Positions 23,665 through 33,314 of a stretch of 64,000 bases of DNA are shown here, piece after piece; position 1 is the stretch's first letter; the number at the start of each line of letters is the position of its first letter. The notes below the pieces were generated by a model, which worked only from the letters and a program-made list of their open reading frames with translations, did no database searches and had not been told where the DNA came from. This DNA comes from Saccharofermentans sp. (GTDB lineage Bacteria > Bacillota > Clostridia > Saccharofermentanales > Saccharofermentanaceae). The position numbers and the translations under genes were made by a program. The stretch lies in NCBI GenBank assembly GCA_024403675.1, contig JAKSRH010000003.1:42420-106419 (forward strand), written 5' to 3'.

Positions 23665-25245
23665 TTGAAAAGTAAACCTACTATCAAAATTCAAAACCTT
23701 ATTTTTTCCACCATGCTTATGATGGCGGTGGTACTTGTGTTTCTTATAGCAACAATCAGTATTATCGTTAACGTTAGGTCAGAGCAGAAAAATATTGACG
23801 ATAATCTCAAAAACGTTGCTAACACCGTAGCAAGTTCCGAATTTGTAAGTGATGCACTTACTGATTACGAACAAAACGGAACAACAGCAGCACTTTATCT
23901 TCACAACATAAAACGCTATTTAATAAATGTAGATATCATATCTGTTATTTCATCCGACGGAATTCGTTGTTATCACACAAACAATGACCTTATCGGAACA
24001 ACCTATGATGGTACCGATCCAGACTTTGAAACACATGGTGACATCTATGCCACAAGTGATGTCGGTCCATCTGGATCACAACGTCGAGTATATGCAGCAG
24101 TTTATGACAGAGACGGAAACTATCTTGGATTTGTTCTTGTAGTTCTTCTTAACCAAAACATCTATCGTATCGTTGCCAAAACTATCCTCATTCACCTTGC
24201 GGCAGCATTTATAATCATGCTTCTATGTGTGCCTCTTTCTAGTAGCCTTTCAAAGAAAATCAAAAGTCGTCTTCACGGCTATGAACCAGACACCTTTAGT
24301 GATATGTACAACGTACGTGACACAATAATCGAGACACTCTACGAAGGTGTAGTAGCACTTAATAGTGAAAAAGAAATCCTCTTTATGAACAATGTCGCCA
24401 AAAACATGATTAACGGCCTCGAGGACCTATCTGACAAACACATAACTACTGTGCTTGAAACCGGTGAAAACATCTTAAGTATTGTTACCAAACGAGTTGA
24501 TAAATTAGATGCTCTAATCAGCTATTACCCTATAAAAGATAACGGCAAAACCATTGGTGTCCTTTGCGTATTAATAGATAGAACTGAACACTCAAAGATG
24601 GTAGATGACTTAACAGGTGTGCGTTTCCTTGTAGATTCTATGCGAGCAAGCAACCACGACTTCACAAACAAACTCCATGTTATTCTTGGCCTTATACAAA
24701 TGGAACGTTACGATCAAGCGTGTTCATATATCTCAGATATCACCATGACAAAGCAAGTTCAACTATCAAACATCATGCGTTTCATAGAGGAACCTGCTAT
24801 CGCTGCACTTCTTATAGGTAAACAAGCCCGCGCTGCAGAACTAGACATTGCATTTTCTCTCGAAAGTGGAAGCACACTAAAAAAAGACCAGGCAACTCTT
24901 CCAATGGGAGATCTCATTACAATAATAGGAAATCTGATTGAAAATTCCATGGATGCCATAGATACAACAAACAGAGAAATAAAGAATATTACCGTAGGCA
25001 TCTTCGGCTCCGAAGACTCTCTTTTAATCAAGATTGACGATTCTGGACCAGGCATACCAGATTCACTTATGCCTGTACTTTTTGATAAAGGAATCACAAC
25101 CAAAGGCACAGGCAGAGGAACTGGACTTTATGTTGTGAAGAAGCTTGTTGACAAACTCGGAGGAACTATTTCTGTTGATTCAGAAGTTGAAGAAGGAACA
25201 TTAATAAGCATATGGCTTAGTAGCGGAGGAAATAAAAATGTATGA
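23665..25245 (+). CDS. CitA/DcuS-type sensor histidine kinase
   Basis: 526 residues, read from a TTG with GAGGTAA upstream. Membrane helices at about 13-36 and 172-192 enclose an extracellular PAS/Cache-like sensor (SVISSDGIRCYHTNNDLIG, as in citrate and C4-dicarboxylate sensors). A cytoplasmic PAS follows, then the phosphoacceptor His331 in ASNHDFTNKLHVILGL and the ATPase motifs NLIENSMDA and DDSGPGIP. Such kinases bind citrate, malate or fumarate outside the cell. It overlaps its response regulator by eight bases. No carboxylate transporter lies nearby, so the target is elsewhere. Confidence 0.92.
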   Translation: MKSKPTIKIQNLIFSTMLMMAVVLVFLIATISIIVNVRSEQKNIDDNLKNVANTVASSEFVSDALTDYEQNGTTAALYLHNIKRYLINVDIISVISSDGIRCYHTNNDLIGTTYDGTDPDFETHGDIYATSDVGPSGSQRRVYAAVYDRDGNYLGFVLVVLLNQNIYRIVAKTILIHLAAAFIIMLLCVPLSSSLSKKIKSRLHGYEPDTFSDMYNVRDTIIETLYEGVVALNSEKEILFMNNVAKNMINGLEDLSDKHITTVLETGENILSIVTKRVDKLDALISYYPIKDNGKTIGVLCVLIDRTEHSKMVDDLTGVRFLVDSMRASNHDFTNKLHVILGLIQMERYDQACSYISDITMTKQVQLSNIMRFIEEPAIAALLIGKQARAAELDIAFSLESGSTLKKDQATLPMGDLITIIGNLIENSMDAIDTTNREIKNITVGIFGSEDSLLIKIDDSGPGIPDSLMPVLFDKGITTKGTGRGTGLYVVKKLVDKLGGTISVDSEVEEGTLISIWLSSGGNKNV

Positions 25246-25924
25246 TGTATTAATCGTAGAAGACGATCCAATGGTAGCAATGATTAACAAACAGTACATC
25301 GCTCAGAATGATGGATTCAACATCGTAGGTATGCGTCGTGACGGCCAAACCGCAATTGAATATATTCAAACTAATCATGTAGATCTCATAATACTTGATC
25401 AATATATGCCAAAGGTTAATGGCATCGACGTGTTAAGGTACATCAGACAAAACGAATACCCTATTTCCGTAATTATGGTAACTGCCGCAAATGACAGCCA
25501 GACTGTAGAAGAAGCACTTAGACTTGGCATAGTGGACTATCTGGTAAAACCATTTTCTGCACAGCGATTTGCCCAGGCACTTAACACATTTATAAATCGC
25601 CAGAAAACATTATCTCCTGATACAACTCTTAACCAGAAAAACATCGACGAACTAATTGGAATAAACACCTCAGGACCTATAGATGGACTTCCTAAGGGTA
25701 TCCAAGAAAACACACTTAAAACCATTGAGCAATTCCTTAAAAAGAATGCTTTCACCAAAGAAATGACAAGTGAAGAAATCGCTGATGGTATCGGTATCTC
25801 ACGAGTAACTATCAGAAGATATATGAACTACCTTATAGAGGCAGGACTAATTACAGGTCGCATGAATTATGAGACAGGTGGACGACCAAGTATGATGTAT
25901 ATTTGGAATAGTCTTGAAGAATAG
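25238..25924 (+). CDS. CitB/DcuR-type response regulator
   Basis: 228 residues. The receiver domain has the phosphoacceptor Asp54 in LIILDQYMPKVNG. The C-terminal half has the CitB-type helix-turn-helix (MTSEEIADGIGISRVTIRRYMNYL, then GGRPSMMYIW). It is translated from within the end of the kinase gene and controls genes for use of a carboxylate or similar ligand. Two bases later the convergent lipoprotein gene ends. Confidence 0.93.
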   Translation: MYDVLIVEDDPMVAMINKQYIAQNDGFNIVGMRRDGQTAIEYIQTNHVDLIILDQYMPKVNGIDVLRYIRQNEYPISVIMVTAANDSQTVEEALRLGIVDYLVKPFSAQRFAQALNTFINRQKTLSPDTTLNQKNIDELIGINTSGPIDGLPKGIQENTLKTIEQFLKKNAFTKEMTSEEIADGIGISRVTIRRYMNYLIEAGLITGRMNYETGGRPSMMYIWNSLEE

Positions 25925-25926
25925 GA

Positions 25927-26460
25927 TTATTCGTTAGGACACATTACGAAAAATACATAATCTCCCTTTACTTCGCATACCGTCTCATCCGCTTCTGTAC
26001 AAATATTCCAGCGTGGATCTGCATAGCCTAGAAGTGTACTCTTAAGAGCTTCTGGATCATCACTTTTAAACACATATCCTACAAATGGAATTGAACCAAT
26101 ATATGGGCTAAACATAGCACCTTCAGTAAATCCATCAATAGAATCTGTAAATCCGTTTAAATAACCAGGCTCTACTTCAATAACTCCACACTCATAACCA
26201 GTGATAGCCTCTGTACCAAGTGTTTCTGCAAGCTTTACAACGTCTTCTTCATAGTCGACTTTCTGATAAAACTCTACATAAATCTTAGTACCCGGTGTGT
26301 TCGCTTCTGGAAGGGTCTCCTCAGCATCTTCATCCACACTTTCTTCTACTGTAGTCTCAGAAGACTCATCCTCCTTCTTTGACTCCTCCTTACTACAAGC
26401 TGTAAAAATCCCTGCGGAAAGGATAGCTGTACAAACAATTATTGCGATTGGCTTTTTCAT
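25927..26460 (-). CDS. Secreted lipoprotein, unknown
   Basis: 177 residues with a lipoprotein signal peptide (MKKPIAIIVCTAILSAGIFT-ACS). An acidic linker is followed by a domain of about 120 residues, IYVEFYQKVDYEEDVVKL ... YEVKGDYVFFVMCPNE-like end. I recognise no family. It follows the acyltransferase gene by two bases and is co-transcribed with it. Confidence 0.75.
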   Translation of the reverse strand: MKKPIAIIVCTAILSAGIFTACSKEESKKEDESSETTVEESVDEDAEETLPEANTPGTKIYVEFYQKVDYEEDVVKLAETLGTEAITGYECGVIEVEPGYLNGFTDSIDGFTEGAMFSPYIGSIPFVGYVFKSDDPEALKSTLLGYADPRWNICTEADETVCEVKGDYVFFVMCPNE

Positions 26461-26462
26461 AA

Positions 26463-27440
26463 TTATCTCTCCTTTTCAATTAATTTATGTGCTATACCAA
26501 ATAACCTGTTAAATACAAATGCCATAAAAATCAGAACTACCACGGTACCTAGAAATGCCAACTGCTTCAAAGGTACTATCTTAAGAAGCTTCATTTCAAT
26601 ATCATAACCAAATATCATTTGAAGTCCGTAAAGCTCTAACGTAATACCTCCGATAAATTTCAAGAAACTACTTTCATACTTATCCTTAAGAAGTGTCACA
26701 AGACTATTAACTACCATTACAGTAGCCAGAATTAGTGGTATTGCTATTACATAATACATATCCATAAACGGCTTTATAACACGAACAGTGGTCGCATATT
26801 TATACACTAAAATAGTACCCACAACAAACGTAACAATCTCAATAATGCATATGTGATTTTTCTTAAGTTTATTGAGGTTTGCAAGGATTAACTCATCGTA
26901 ATAAAGACCTATAAAGAAAATCGGCAATCTATTAATAAGTATGAATGCCTTGGTGTAATTAAAACCAAACTGCAAAATCAGGCTTAATACTATCCACAAA
27001 GCAATAAGTATAGGAAATCCCAAAAGCTTTGTTTCACGTTTTAACAAAAGTATTAATGGCACCAAAAGATAGAAAACCATAATGCCTATAAAATACCAAA
27101 GGAAGGCTCCACCACCACGTTCATAGAATTCCACGCCAAGGATAATATTTACGAATCGACTTACTGACCAATTATGATAAACCGTAGCGATAAAGGAAAG
27201 TATTACGAATGGCGCATAGATATATTCAAGTCTATTAAGAATAAATTCCTTTGCCTGAAACTTTTGATTTCTATCACGACTAGCAATAGAATAACTGGAC
27301 ACAAAAAAGAACAAATCAACACCAATGAAAGTTGATCTATATATATATGTTTCAAACGCTGATGTACCAAATGGAATGTAGAAATGAAATAACACGACCA
27401 TCAAAGCCGCGAGACCCATTATCTCTTTTTTGCATCTCAT
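26463..27440 (-). CDS. Membrane acyltransferase family 3 protein
   Basis: 325 residues with about ten membrane helices. The first segment KEIMGLAALMVVLFHFYIPFG has the conserved histidine in the VLFHF position, and STFIGVDLFFFVSSYSIA matches the GVxxFFxxSG motif of O-acyltransferases that modify exopolysaccharide, teichoic acid or peptidoglycan. The conserved SG is SSY here. It forms a pair with the downstream lipoprotein. The acceptor is unknown. Confidence 0.85.
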   Translation of the reverse strand: MRCKKEIMGLAALMVVLFHFYIPFGTSAFETYIYRSTFIGVDLFFFVSSYSIASRDRNQKFQAKEFILNRLEYIYAPFVILSFIATVYHNWSVSRFVNIILGVEFYERGGGAFLWYFIGIMVFYLLVPLILLLKRETKLLGFPILIALWIVLSLILQFGFNYTKAFILINRLPIFFIGLYYDELILANLNKLKKNHICIIEIVTFVVGTILVYKYATTVRVIKPFMDMYYVIAIPLILATVMVVNSLVTLLKDKYESSFLKFIGGITLELYGLQMIFGYDIEMKLLKIVPLKQLAFLGTVVVLIFMAFVFNRLFGIAHKLIEKER

Positions 27441-27513
27441 ACAGAAGAACCTCCTTTGCTTGATTTATACTCATATAAATAGAACGATATAGAACCATTT
27501 TATAGTTCACAAA

Positions 27514-28353
27514 TCACAAAGGCATCTCTAAAAGTCTTCTGCTAAGATTCTCCTTTTCTTCACCCTGTGAATTATAAATACTAATCTTTCTGTCAGGATT
27601 TTCACTTCTGAGAAGATTGTCTTCTTTAAGAAGTCTCACAACTTGTCTTGTTACACCATCAGAACTATCAAAGAAGTCAGGCATATATCCAAGAGCTTTA
27701 ATTATCTGCTTTTTTACAAATGGGAAGTGCGTACATCCAAGAACAACAGCATCCACTGTATTTTCTTTATATGGTGAAAGCACCTCATCTAGATACATAG
27801 CAAACTCATCAGAGTTAGTATTAGAAGTCTCAACTGCATCCACAATATTAGGACAAGGAATAGATATAATTTCCGCGCTATCTTCGAACTGAGACTTAAG
27901 CTTATTGTATTTTTCAGAAGCCACGGTAACAGCAGTCGCCATCATAAGAATTCTGCCACCAGGATATGTAATAGCTGCAGGCTTTATCGCTGGTTCAAGG
28001 CCAATAATCTTTGCCTGAGGATTTCTTTCACGAAGTACTTTTATGGCTGCAGCTGTAGCCGTATTACATGCCACGACAGCCGCTTTACAGCCATCTTCTG
28101 CATACGTGCCATCACTATTTCTTTTGAGAATCTCTCCCTCTACAAGCTTTAAAGTAAGTTCAAGAACTTCATCCTCACTTTTTGTGCCATAGGGAGCATT
28201 GGCAGAATCTCCAATGTAGCGAAAATCCTCCATAGGAAGTCCCTCAACTAGACTTCTAAGAATACTAATTCCGCCAACACCAGAATCGAACACACCTATA
28301 GGTTGTTCTTTCTTAAAAACACTTCCACTAATTGTCTGCTGACTATTTACCAT
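27514..28353 (-). CDS. murI: Glutamate racemase
   Basis: 279 residues. PIGVFDSGVGGISILRSL, VVACNTATAAA and VVLGCTHFPF contain the DSG substrate loop and the two catalytic cysteines of MurI, which supplies D-glutamate for peptidoglycan. Length is normal. A weakly supported N-terminal extension (MVNSQQTISGSVFKKE) precedes the conserved part; an internal start is not evident. Single gene between an acyltransferase and a GGDEF gene. Confidence 0.95.
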   Translation of the reverse strand: MVNSQQTISGSVFKKEQPIGVFDSGVGGISILRSLVEGLPMEDFRYIGDSANAPYGTKSEDEVLELTLKLVEGEILKRNSDGTYAEDGCKAAVVACNTATAAAIKVLRERNPQAKIIGLEPAIKPAAITYPGGRILMMATAVTVASEKYNKLKSQFEDSAEIISIPCPNIVDAVETSNTNSDEFAMYLDEVLSPYKENTVDAVVLGCTHFPFVKKQIIKALGYMPDFFDSSDGVTRQVVRLLKEDNLLRSENPDRKISIYNSQGEEKENLSRRLLEMPL

Positions 28354-28388
28354 ACAGTTATTTTACCATATGCTCAGTCAATAGAGTC

Positions 28389-30263
28389 TTATTTGTGCGC
28401 CTTATATTTGCGCTTAGCCTCATACATCAATCTATCAGCCATCTGCAAATGTTCAAATGCTCTATCTATAACTTTGCTCTTAACTGTATAAATACCTACG
28501 CTAGCGTGTAAATCATATTGCTTATTAAGTTCTGTATTCTTCTTAGCAAGAAGCTCATAAAAATGAGCAAGTGTATTCTCTCTTACATTAGGGTCAGTAG
28601 AAGAAATTATGGCATAGAACTCATCTCCACCTGCTCTAGCACAAATATTTTTCTCTGTAACAACTTCAGCAAGAACATCTGCAACAGCCCTAATAGCTAC
28701 GTCGCCTTCAGAATGACCATATGTATCATTAATTGTCTTAAGATTATCGAGATCCACACTTAAGAAAGAAATTAACTCATTTTCCTCATGTTTCTGCAAA
28801 ATAAGATTATTAAGACTTTGCTCGAACCCACGTCTATTACTAATTCCTGTTAATGGGTCTACAAGATTCTGCTTCTTCATCTCAACAAATTCACTAAACT
28901 GATCCTGCAAGAGCAAATCATTATAAGCGTGCGCAATACCCTCGCCATACGGAGCGATAAAAATAGTAATATCCAAATCACTCCACTCAGATACTAAATA
29001 TCCGAATGTCGTATTCTTATAGTGAATTGGGAATACAATATGAACTGATGGCTCATCATAATCAAAATACTTCTCAGGAAGAATATCCTTTCTTGGGAAC
29101 GAATAGTTAATCAGCGGATTCTTCATTCGCTCATCATCAAAAGGATAGATTGTCTTAAGAAGCATTGTCTCACTATATGGATTATCATCCTTATGATCAT
29201 CCATACATAGACACAAAAACATCTTCTTCATTCTGAACGCATCGTTATAATTATTTACATACTTCAACTTATCAACCTCAGTAATCTGATTCTGAATATC
29301 AGTAATAAACTGTGTTGATCTTCGAACATTTACATACTCATCTGTTAGTCTATTGATAAAAGAATTGTAGTCAATCTTAGGACTATTGAAACAGCAACCA
29401 CAACTAGCCTTAGGAATAATTTTACCCGTAAGACCTATGTCACCTTCAATAACTTTACCGCTATTTACTTCCTCAATAATATCAACAGCTTTTGTTACCA
29501 TATCAGTAACAGGAATTGCTACCGTAGTTAATGGTACGTCAGCAGCCACGCCTTCAATAATTTCATCAAAGCCAGAAATAGCGATATCGTCTGGAACTTT
29601 AATTCCTCTTTCCTCAAACACTTCCATAAGGCCAAGTGCCATATAGTCATTGGCACAAATAATAGCCTCTGTTTTACCATCATAGGCTGCAAGGAATTTA
29701 TCAGCTGCTTCTTTACTATATCTCTTCCAAAAATCGCCTTCAAAAAGAATATCATCTGTAACTTCAAGTCCAGCATCACTCATAGCCTTCTTGAATCCCT
29801 CAAGTCTATGAACAGAGTCTTCATAGCTCAAAGGACCAGACATATAACAAATATTCTTAAATCCATGCTCCTTAATAAAATGATCGGTCATCTCATAAAG
29901 TGTGCTGAAATTATCAAAAACAACTCGATATGTATCATGAGAACCATTACGAACAGAAACAACAGGACAATCTGTTTCTTTTCTTATTCTGTTAAGAAGC
30001 ATCTCCTCCATGCCATCAATATCATATGTATCGGCAAGAGAAATAATGCCCTCAAACTCTGAAAACACAGGGATATTAATTACATCACGCTCACCCAAAT
30101 CAAAAAGAGCAGTACCATTATAAGCACCAAAATTATTAAACACAAAAATATCGTAGTCCTTAGAACGGGCTACCTTTCTGAGCTCATTAATAAATTTCTT
30201 TTGATAATCTCGGCCAATTTCTCCGAGAAACAAAGCGATTCTTTTACGTCTTCTCATAAACAA
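28389..30263 (-). CDS. Cytosolic diguanylate cyclase with LacI-type ligand-binding sensor
   Basis: 624 residues with no signal peptide or membrane helix. Residues about 8-290 are a periplasmic-binding-protein fold of the LacI/Peripla_BP_3 type (ICANDYMALGLMEVFEERGI, DIAISGFDEIIEG), but without the LacI helix-turn-helix. A middle region with cysteines (SCGCCF) and a helical linker leads to a GGDEF domain (DPLTGISNRRGF; GGDEF at 545-549). The RxxD inhibitory site is absent. It should make c-di-GMP in response to a soluble, probably sugar-like ligand inside the cell. The ATG is preceded by GGGGAA within an inverted repeat. Confidence 0.88.
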   Translation of the reverse strand: MFMRRRKRIALFLGEIGRDYQKKFINELRKVARSKDYDIFVFNNFGAYNGTALFDLGERDVINIPVFSEFEGIISLADTYDIDGMEEMLLNRIRKETDCPVVSVRNGSHDTYRVVFDNFSTLYEMTDHFIKEHGFKNICYMSGPLSYEDSVHRLEGFKKAMSDAGLEVTDDILFEGDFWKRYSKEAADKFLAAYDGKTEAIICANDYMALGLMEVFEERGIKVPDDIAISGFDEIIEGVAADVPLTTVAIPVTDMVTKAVDIIEEVNSGKVIEGDIGLTGKIIPKASCGCCFNSPKIDYNSFINRLTDEYVNVRRSTQFITDIQNQITEVDKLKYVNNYNDAFRMKKMFLCLCMDDHKDDNPYSETMLLKTIYPFDDERMKNPLINYSFPRKDILPEKYFDYDEPSVHIVFPIHYKNTTFGYLVSEWSDLDITIFIAPYGEGIAHAYNDLLLQDQFSEFVEMKKQNLVDPLTGISNRRGFEQSLNNLILQKHEENELISFLSVDLDNLKTINDTYGHSEGDVAIRAVADVLAEVVTEKNICARAGGDEFYAIISSTDPNVRENTLAHFYELLAKKNTELNKQYDLHASVGIYTVKSKVIDRAFEHLQMADRLMYEAKRKYKAHK

Positions 30264-30317
30264 TTCCCCACACCAAGATTATATAATATCGACTCCTACA
30301 ACTAAAAGAGGGGAATT
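30262..30317. repeat. Inverted repeat around the GGDEF gene promoter and ribosome site
   Basis: AATTCCCC (30262-30269) and GGGGAATT (30310-30317) are perfect complements 40 bases apart. On the minus strand the gene-proximal arm is the ribosome-binding sequence of the LacI-type GGDEF gene, and a TATAAT-like box lies between the arms. It could be a DNA operator spanning the promoter, or a translation-masking stem if transcription starts farther upstream. Confidence 0.35.
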
Positions 30318-30384
30318 TTGAAAAAAAATAAAACAAATAGTTAAAATGTGAACAAACAACGTATAAAGAACTAATTCTTTTTCC

Positions 30385-31347
30385 TTAATGATTGATTCTA
30401 TATCCTGTCATCATATCAACAAGATTTTCAAATGGTTCTCCATTTACCAGGTGCTTGAGGTTTGTGATTGCAATTCTCACAATTCTGTCATGAGCCTCTT
30501 TGACATGGTATCCACCAGATACATGAGGAGTAATAAGTGCGTTAGGAATATCCCAAAGTCTGTGGTCTTTAGGAAGTGGTTCTGGGTCTGTCACGTCAAG
30601 TGCCGCGCCTGCAATCTTTTTACTTTCGAGGGCATCACACAAAGCTTCCGTTTCCACCGCAGTGCCACGGCCAACATTAATAAAATATGCACCATATTTC
30701 ATGGCGTCGAAAGCTGGCTTGTCAAAAACTTTAAGTGTGTCAGCATATCCTGGAAGACATGTCGCTACAATATCTGCCTCTTTTAGACACTCATGAAGGT
30801 CATCCATAGTATGAATCTCATCAACATATTCTGGCTTATTAGAAAGGTGCTTACGAATACCTGTAACTTTGCTTCCAAGGGCATTCATTCTCATAGCAAA
30901 TTCACTACCAATATCGCCAAGGCCCACAACAAGTGTCTTAGAACCGTAAATAGCACCCACAGGACCACAATCCTTCCATTCATGCTTAACCTGATTAAAC
31001 TTATACAGGTCAAGATTTTTCATAAGACTTAAAAGTGTGCCCACCATAAACTCTGACATAGCAACACCATAAGCACCAGTAGCATTGGCAAGGACAGCAC
31101 CTTCTGGGATTATTCCTTCCCCGATAAATCCTTCTGTACCAGCATTATTAAGCTGAAGGAGCTTAAGCTTTTTGCAATTTTTAAGAAGAGCTGGACTTAG
31201 GTTACCAACGATAACCTCCACGTCCACTAAGTCTTCTGGCTTAACATCAGCCGCCTTGATATAACTAACATCAAGCTCAGAGCTAACATTATTAAGAAGC
31301 TCTACATGCTCTTCTAGAACATCCATTACCACCAATACTTTATACAT
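30385..31347 (-). CDS. D-isomer-specific 2-hydroxyacid dehydrogenase
   Basis: 320 residues. The NAD-binding loop is VVGLGDIGSEFAMRM; the catalytic Arg lies in INVGRGTAVETEAL, the Glu in AALDVTDPEPLP and the His in ALITPHVSGG. The family reduces 2-oxoacids or oxidises D-2-hydroxyacids; the substrate here is not evident. It is close to the phosphoglycerate dehydrogenase-like branch but lacks an ACT domain. It follows the U32-like gene by 12 bases on the same strand. Confidence 0.9.
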   Translation of the reverse strand: MYKVLVVMDVLEEHVELLNNVSSELDVSYIKAADVKPEDLVDVEVIVGNLSPALLKNCKKLKLLQLNNAGTEGFIGEGIIPEGAVLANATGAYGVAMSEFMVGTLLSLMKNLDLYKFNQVKHEWKDCGPVGAIYGSKTLVVGLGDIGSEFAMRMNALGSKVTGIRKHLSNKPEYVDEIHTMDDLHECLKEADIVATCLPGYADTLKVFDKPAFDAMKYGAYFINVGRGTAVETEALCDALESKKIAGAALDVTDPEPLPKDHRLWDIPNALITPHVSGGYHVKEAHDRIVRIAITNLKHLVNGEPFENLVDMMTGYRINH

Positions 31348-31359
31348 TTCACTTACCTC

Positions 31360-32256
31360 TCAAAACAAATTCAACATACTGTCTAAGTAAATACTTTCTC
31401 TTACTTCTAATTGATACTCAGGTTTAACCATATAATACAAGATAAACTCCAGAAGAATGGCACTACCAAGGCTTCTTCCTTCTATCTTAAAATTAGTAAA
31501 TCCATTAGGTAAGTAGATACTTGTTATATCTTCTCTACTTATGAATGAAGGATTCTTCATAGCCTTAGAAAAACGATAACCTTCACTTCCATTAGGAGCC
31601 CTGCATACAAAATCAGGAACACTATCATCTAGGTGCTGTCGACTCACATTTTCATAGCACGCTTTACGGTCCTTACAACCTACAAAGCAGCACTCATTAC
31701 ACAAGAACTCTACTTTATCCTTTTCACTTTGACTTAAAGTCATCAACTCATCCATCTTTTTATTGTGTCTAAAATCAGGCACTACATAGGAGAAATCTTC
31801 CCTTTGAAGTTCTAGCTTTAACTCATTAAAATTCGTCTGCACTTTGGTAGTAGAAGACACTAAATAAAGCTTCGGATAATTTGTTTTAAGATAACTAGCA
31901 AGAAGATCAGAATGAACAATAACACCATTAGTTATTTTTCCCTCTCCCGCGAAAAGCGCACACAGCTTATTACACTTGTGGTCACTTAAATGATGCTCTT
32001 GAAGCAAGGAATTACTAAAAGTAAGTCGTCCAGAAATTCCATACTCATTAAGCATGGCCAACACTTCTCGTGCGTTATTATCACCCACGCCAATTCGACC
32101 ACCACCCCAAAGGCAATCCTCTGGCGCACCATAAATAGAGGCAATTTCTTGCCACTCATAAAAATACTCTTTATGTTCACAATAAAGCTTCAGGAACACC
32201 TGATAAAACTCATAGAATTCAAATAGTCCTGGAAGATGAAACTTTGCTTTACTCAT
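31360..32256 (-). CDS. Possible U32-peptidase-like Fe-S protein
   Basis: About 298 residues from the second ATG, which has GGTG at the right distance; a reading four residues longer exists. A barrel-like order of strands (LVSSTTKVQTNFNEL, FSYVVPDFRHNKKMDEL) leads to a cysteine cluster FLCNECCFVGCKDRKACYE, resembling the four-cysteine motif of U32-type proteins that hydroxylate or modify RNA. I am unsure of the family. It is co-oriented with the hydroxyacid dehydrogenase. Confidence 0.5.
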   Translation of the reverse strand: MSKAKFHLPGLFEFYEFYQVFLKLYCEHKEYFYEWQEIASIYGAPEDCLWGGGRIGVGDNNAREVLAMLNEYGISGRLTFSNSLLQEHHLSDHKCNKLCALFAGEGKITNGVIVHSDLLASYLKTNYPKLYLVSSTTKVQTNFNELKLELQREDFSYVVPDFRHNKKMDELMTLSQSEKDKVEFLCNECCFVGCKDRKACYENVSRQHLDDSVPDFVCRAPNGSEGYRFSKAMKNPSFISREDITSIYLPNGFTNFKIEGRSLGSAILLEFILYYMVKPEYQLEVRESIYLDSMLNLF

Positions 32257-32279
32257 AGTTAACACCATACACTAGATAT

Positions 32280-33086
32280 TTATTCATACTTTAAAACCGC
32301 CTCGCTATATAAAGTACAACCAAATCTAGAATTGGGATGCAATTCATCGCAAAGATAATACCAGTGGAAACCCTTTACAAGGTGGTCTTCAATATATGAA
32401 TTAGGTTCTACATACAAATATCCATTATCCTCGCAATATGTAGCAAGAACCGCATCAAATTTATCGAATTTATCACGCTGTTCATCCAATGGTACATGTA
32501 CTATATCAATTTCACCATATGCCCTCCAAGGCGCAATCAAAACAAAATGTGCGTCAGGATAAGTATCACTTATAATGGTTACAATAGTCTCCATGTACTC
32601 TATATATTCACAATCATCTTTAGCGGATATTTGGGGATTCCCACTTAAAACATCATTCGTTCCCAATGTAATTACGAATACAATCTCTTTATTAGAATAC
32701 TTCCCGTTTGATACTGCTTCTGTATTATTAAGAACATATATCATGTCAAAGGTTGTACAACCCGAAAAGGCCAATTCATCATATTCGATATCCATCGCCT
32801 TTGTTATCGGCTCATACCACGGATGACCTCCATTTGCCGAACCACACGTAATACTATCTCCGATAAAATAAACAACATCACTTTGAGAAAGAACTTGATA
32901 AAACTCATTATCATACTCGCTTCGAACCAAACCAGACTGGTCATATATGTCTAGAACCTCTACTTCCTCAACATTACAAAGCGCATATGCTTTAATCACG
33001 GTATAAACAAAACACAATACTAAGACAAAAAACGCAATAAATAACACTATCAGTAATCGTCTGTTGGTTGTATGGTCTTTTTTCAT
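32280..33086 (-). CDS. Membrane-anchored SGNH/GDSL hydrolase
   Basis: 268 residues from the ATG at 33086. One N-terminal membrane helix (LLIVLFIAFFVLVLCFVYTV) anchors an external catalytic domain. All blocks are present: FIGDSITCG (nucleophile Ser), the GCTTFD glycine block, LGTNDVLSG and CDELHPNSRF with the Asp and His. Probably an esterase or deacetylase acting on cell-surface or exogenous polysaccharide. A longer TTG-initiated form overlaps the preceding small gene. Confidence 0.88.
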   Translation of the reverse strand: MKKDHTTNRRLLIVLFIAFFVLVLCFVYTVIKAYALCNVEEVEVLDIYDQSGLVRSEYDNEFYQVLSQSDVVYFIGDSITCGSANGGHPWYEPITKAMDIEYDELAFSGCTTFDMIYVLNNTEAVSNGKYSNKEIVFVITLGTNDVLSGNPQISAKDDCEYIEYMETIVTIISDTYPDAHFVLIAPWRAYGEIDIVHVPLDEQRDKFDKFDAVLATYCEDNGYLYVEPNSYIEDHLVKGFHWYYLCDELHPNSRFGCTLYSEAVLKYE

Positions 33087-33096
33087 AAAAGCTATG

Positions 33097-33300
33097 TCAT
33101 TCCTTAACAAATTCTATAATCTTATCCTTCAGGGATATCTTACCAACCTTGTATCCATACTCAAGCAGTTCTTTCTTGTATGTGAGGAAAGAATGATCTA
33201 CAGGCACACCAGCAATTTTCTCTATATCTTCATAAGACAAAATCGTCTTATCTAAGCCAGACTCAGCAATATATAACCAAAGATTATTGTATTTACTCAT
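33097..33300 (-). CDS. Conserved small protein (DUF7662-like)
   Basis: 67 residues: MSKYNNLWLYIAESG, LSYEDIEKIAGVPVDHSFL, then YKKELLEYGYKVGKISLKD. This compact pattern of YNxLWxYI, the FxEIE-like segment and DHSFLxYKKE is found as a free-standing protein in many bacteria, with no known function. No cysteines or signal peptide. It lies between YczE and the SGNH hydrolase gene on the same strand. Confidence 0.75.
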   Translation of the reverse strand: MSKYNNLWLYIAESGLDKTILSYEDIEKIAGVPVDHSFLTYKKELLEYGYKVGKISLKDKIIEFVKE

Positions 33301-33314
33301 TGTTACCTCATAGA

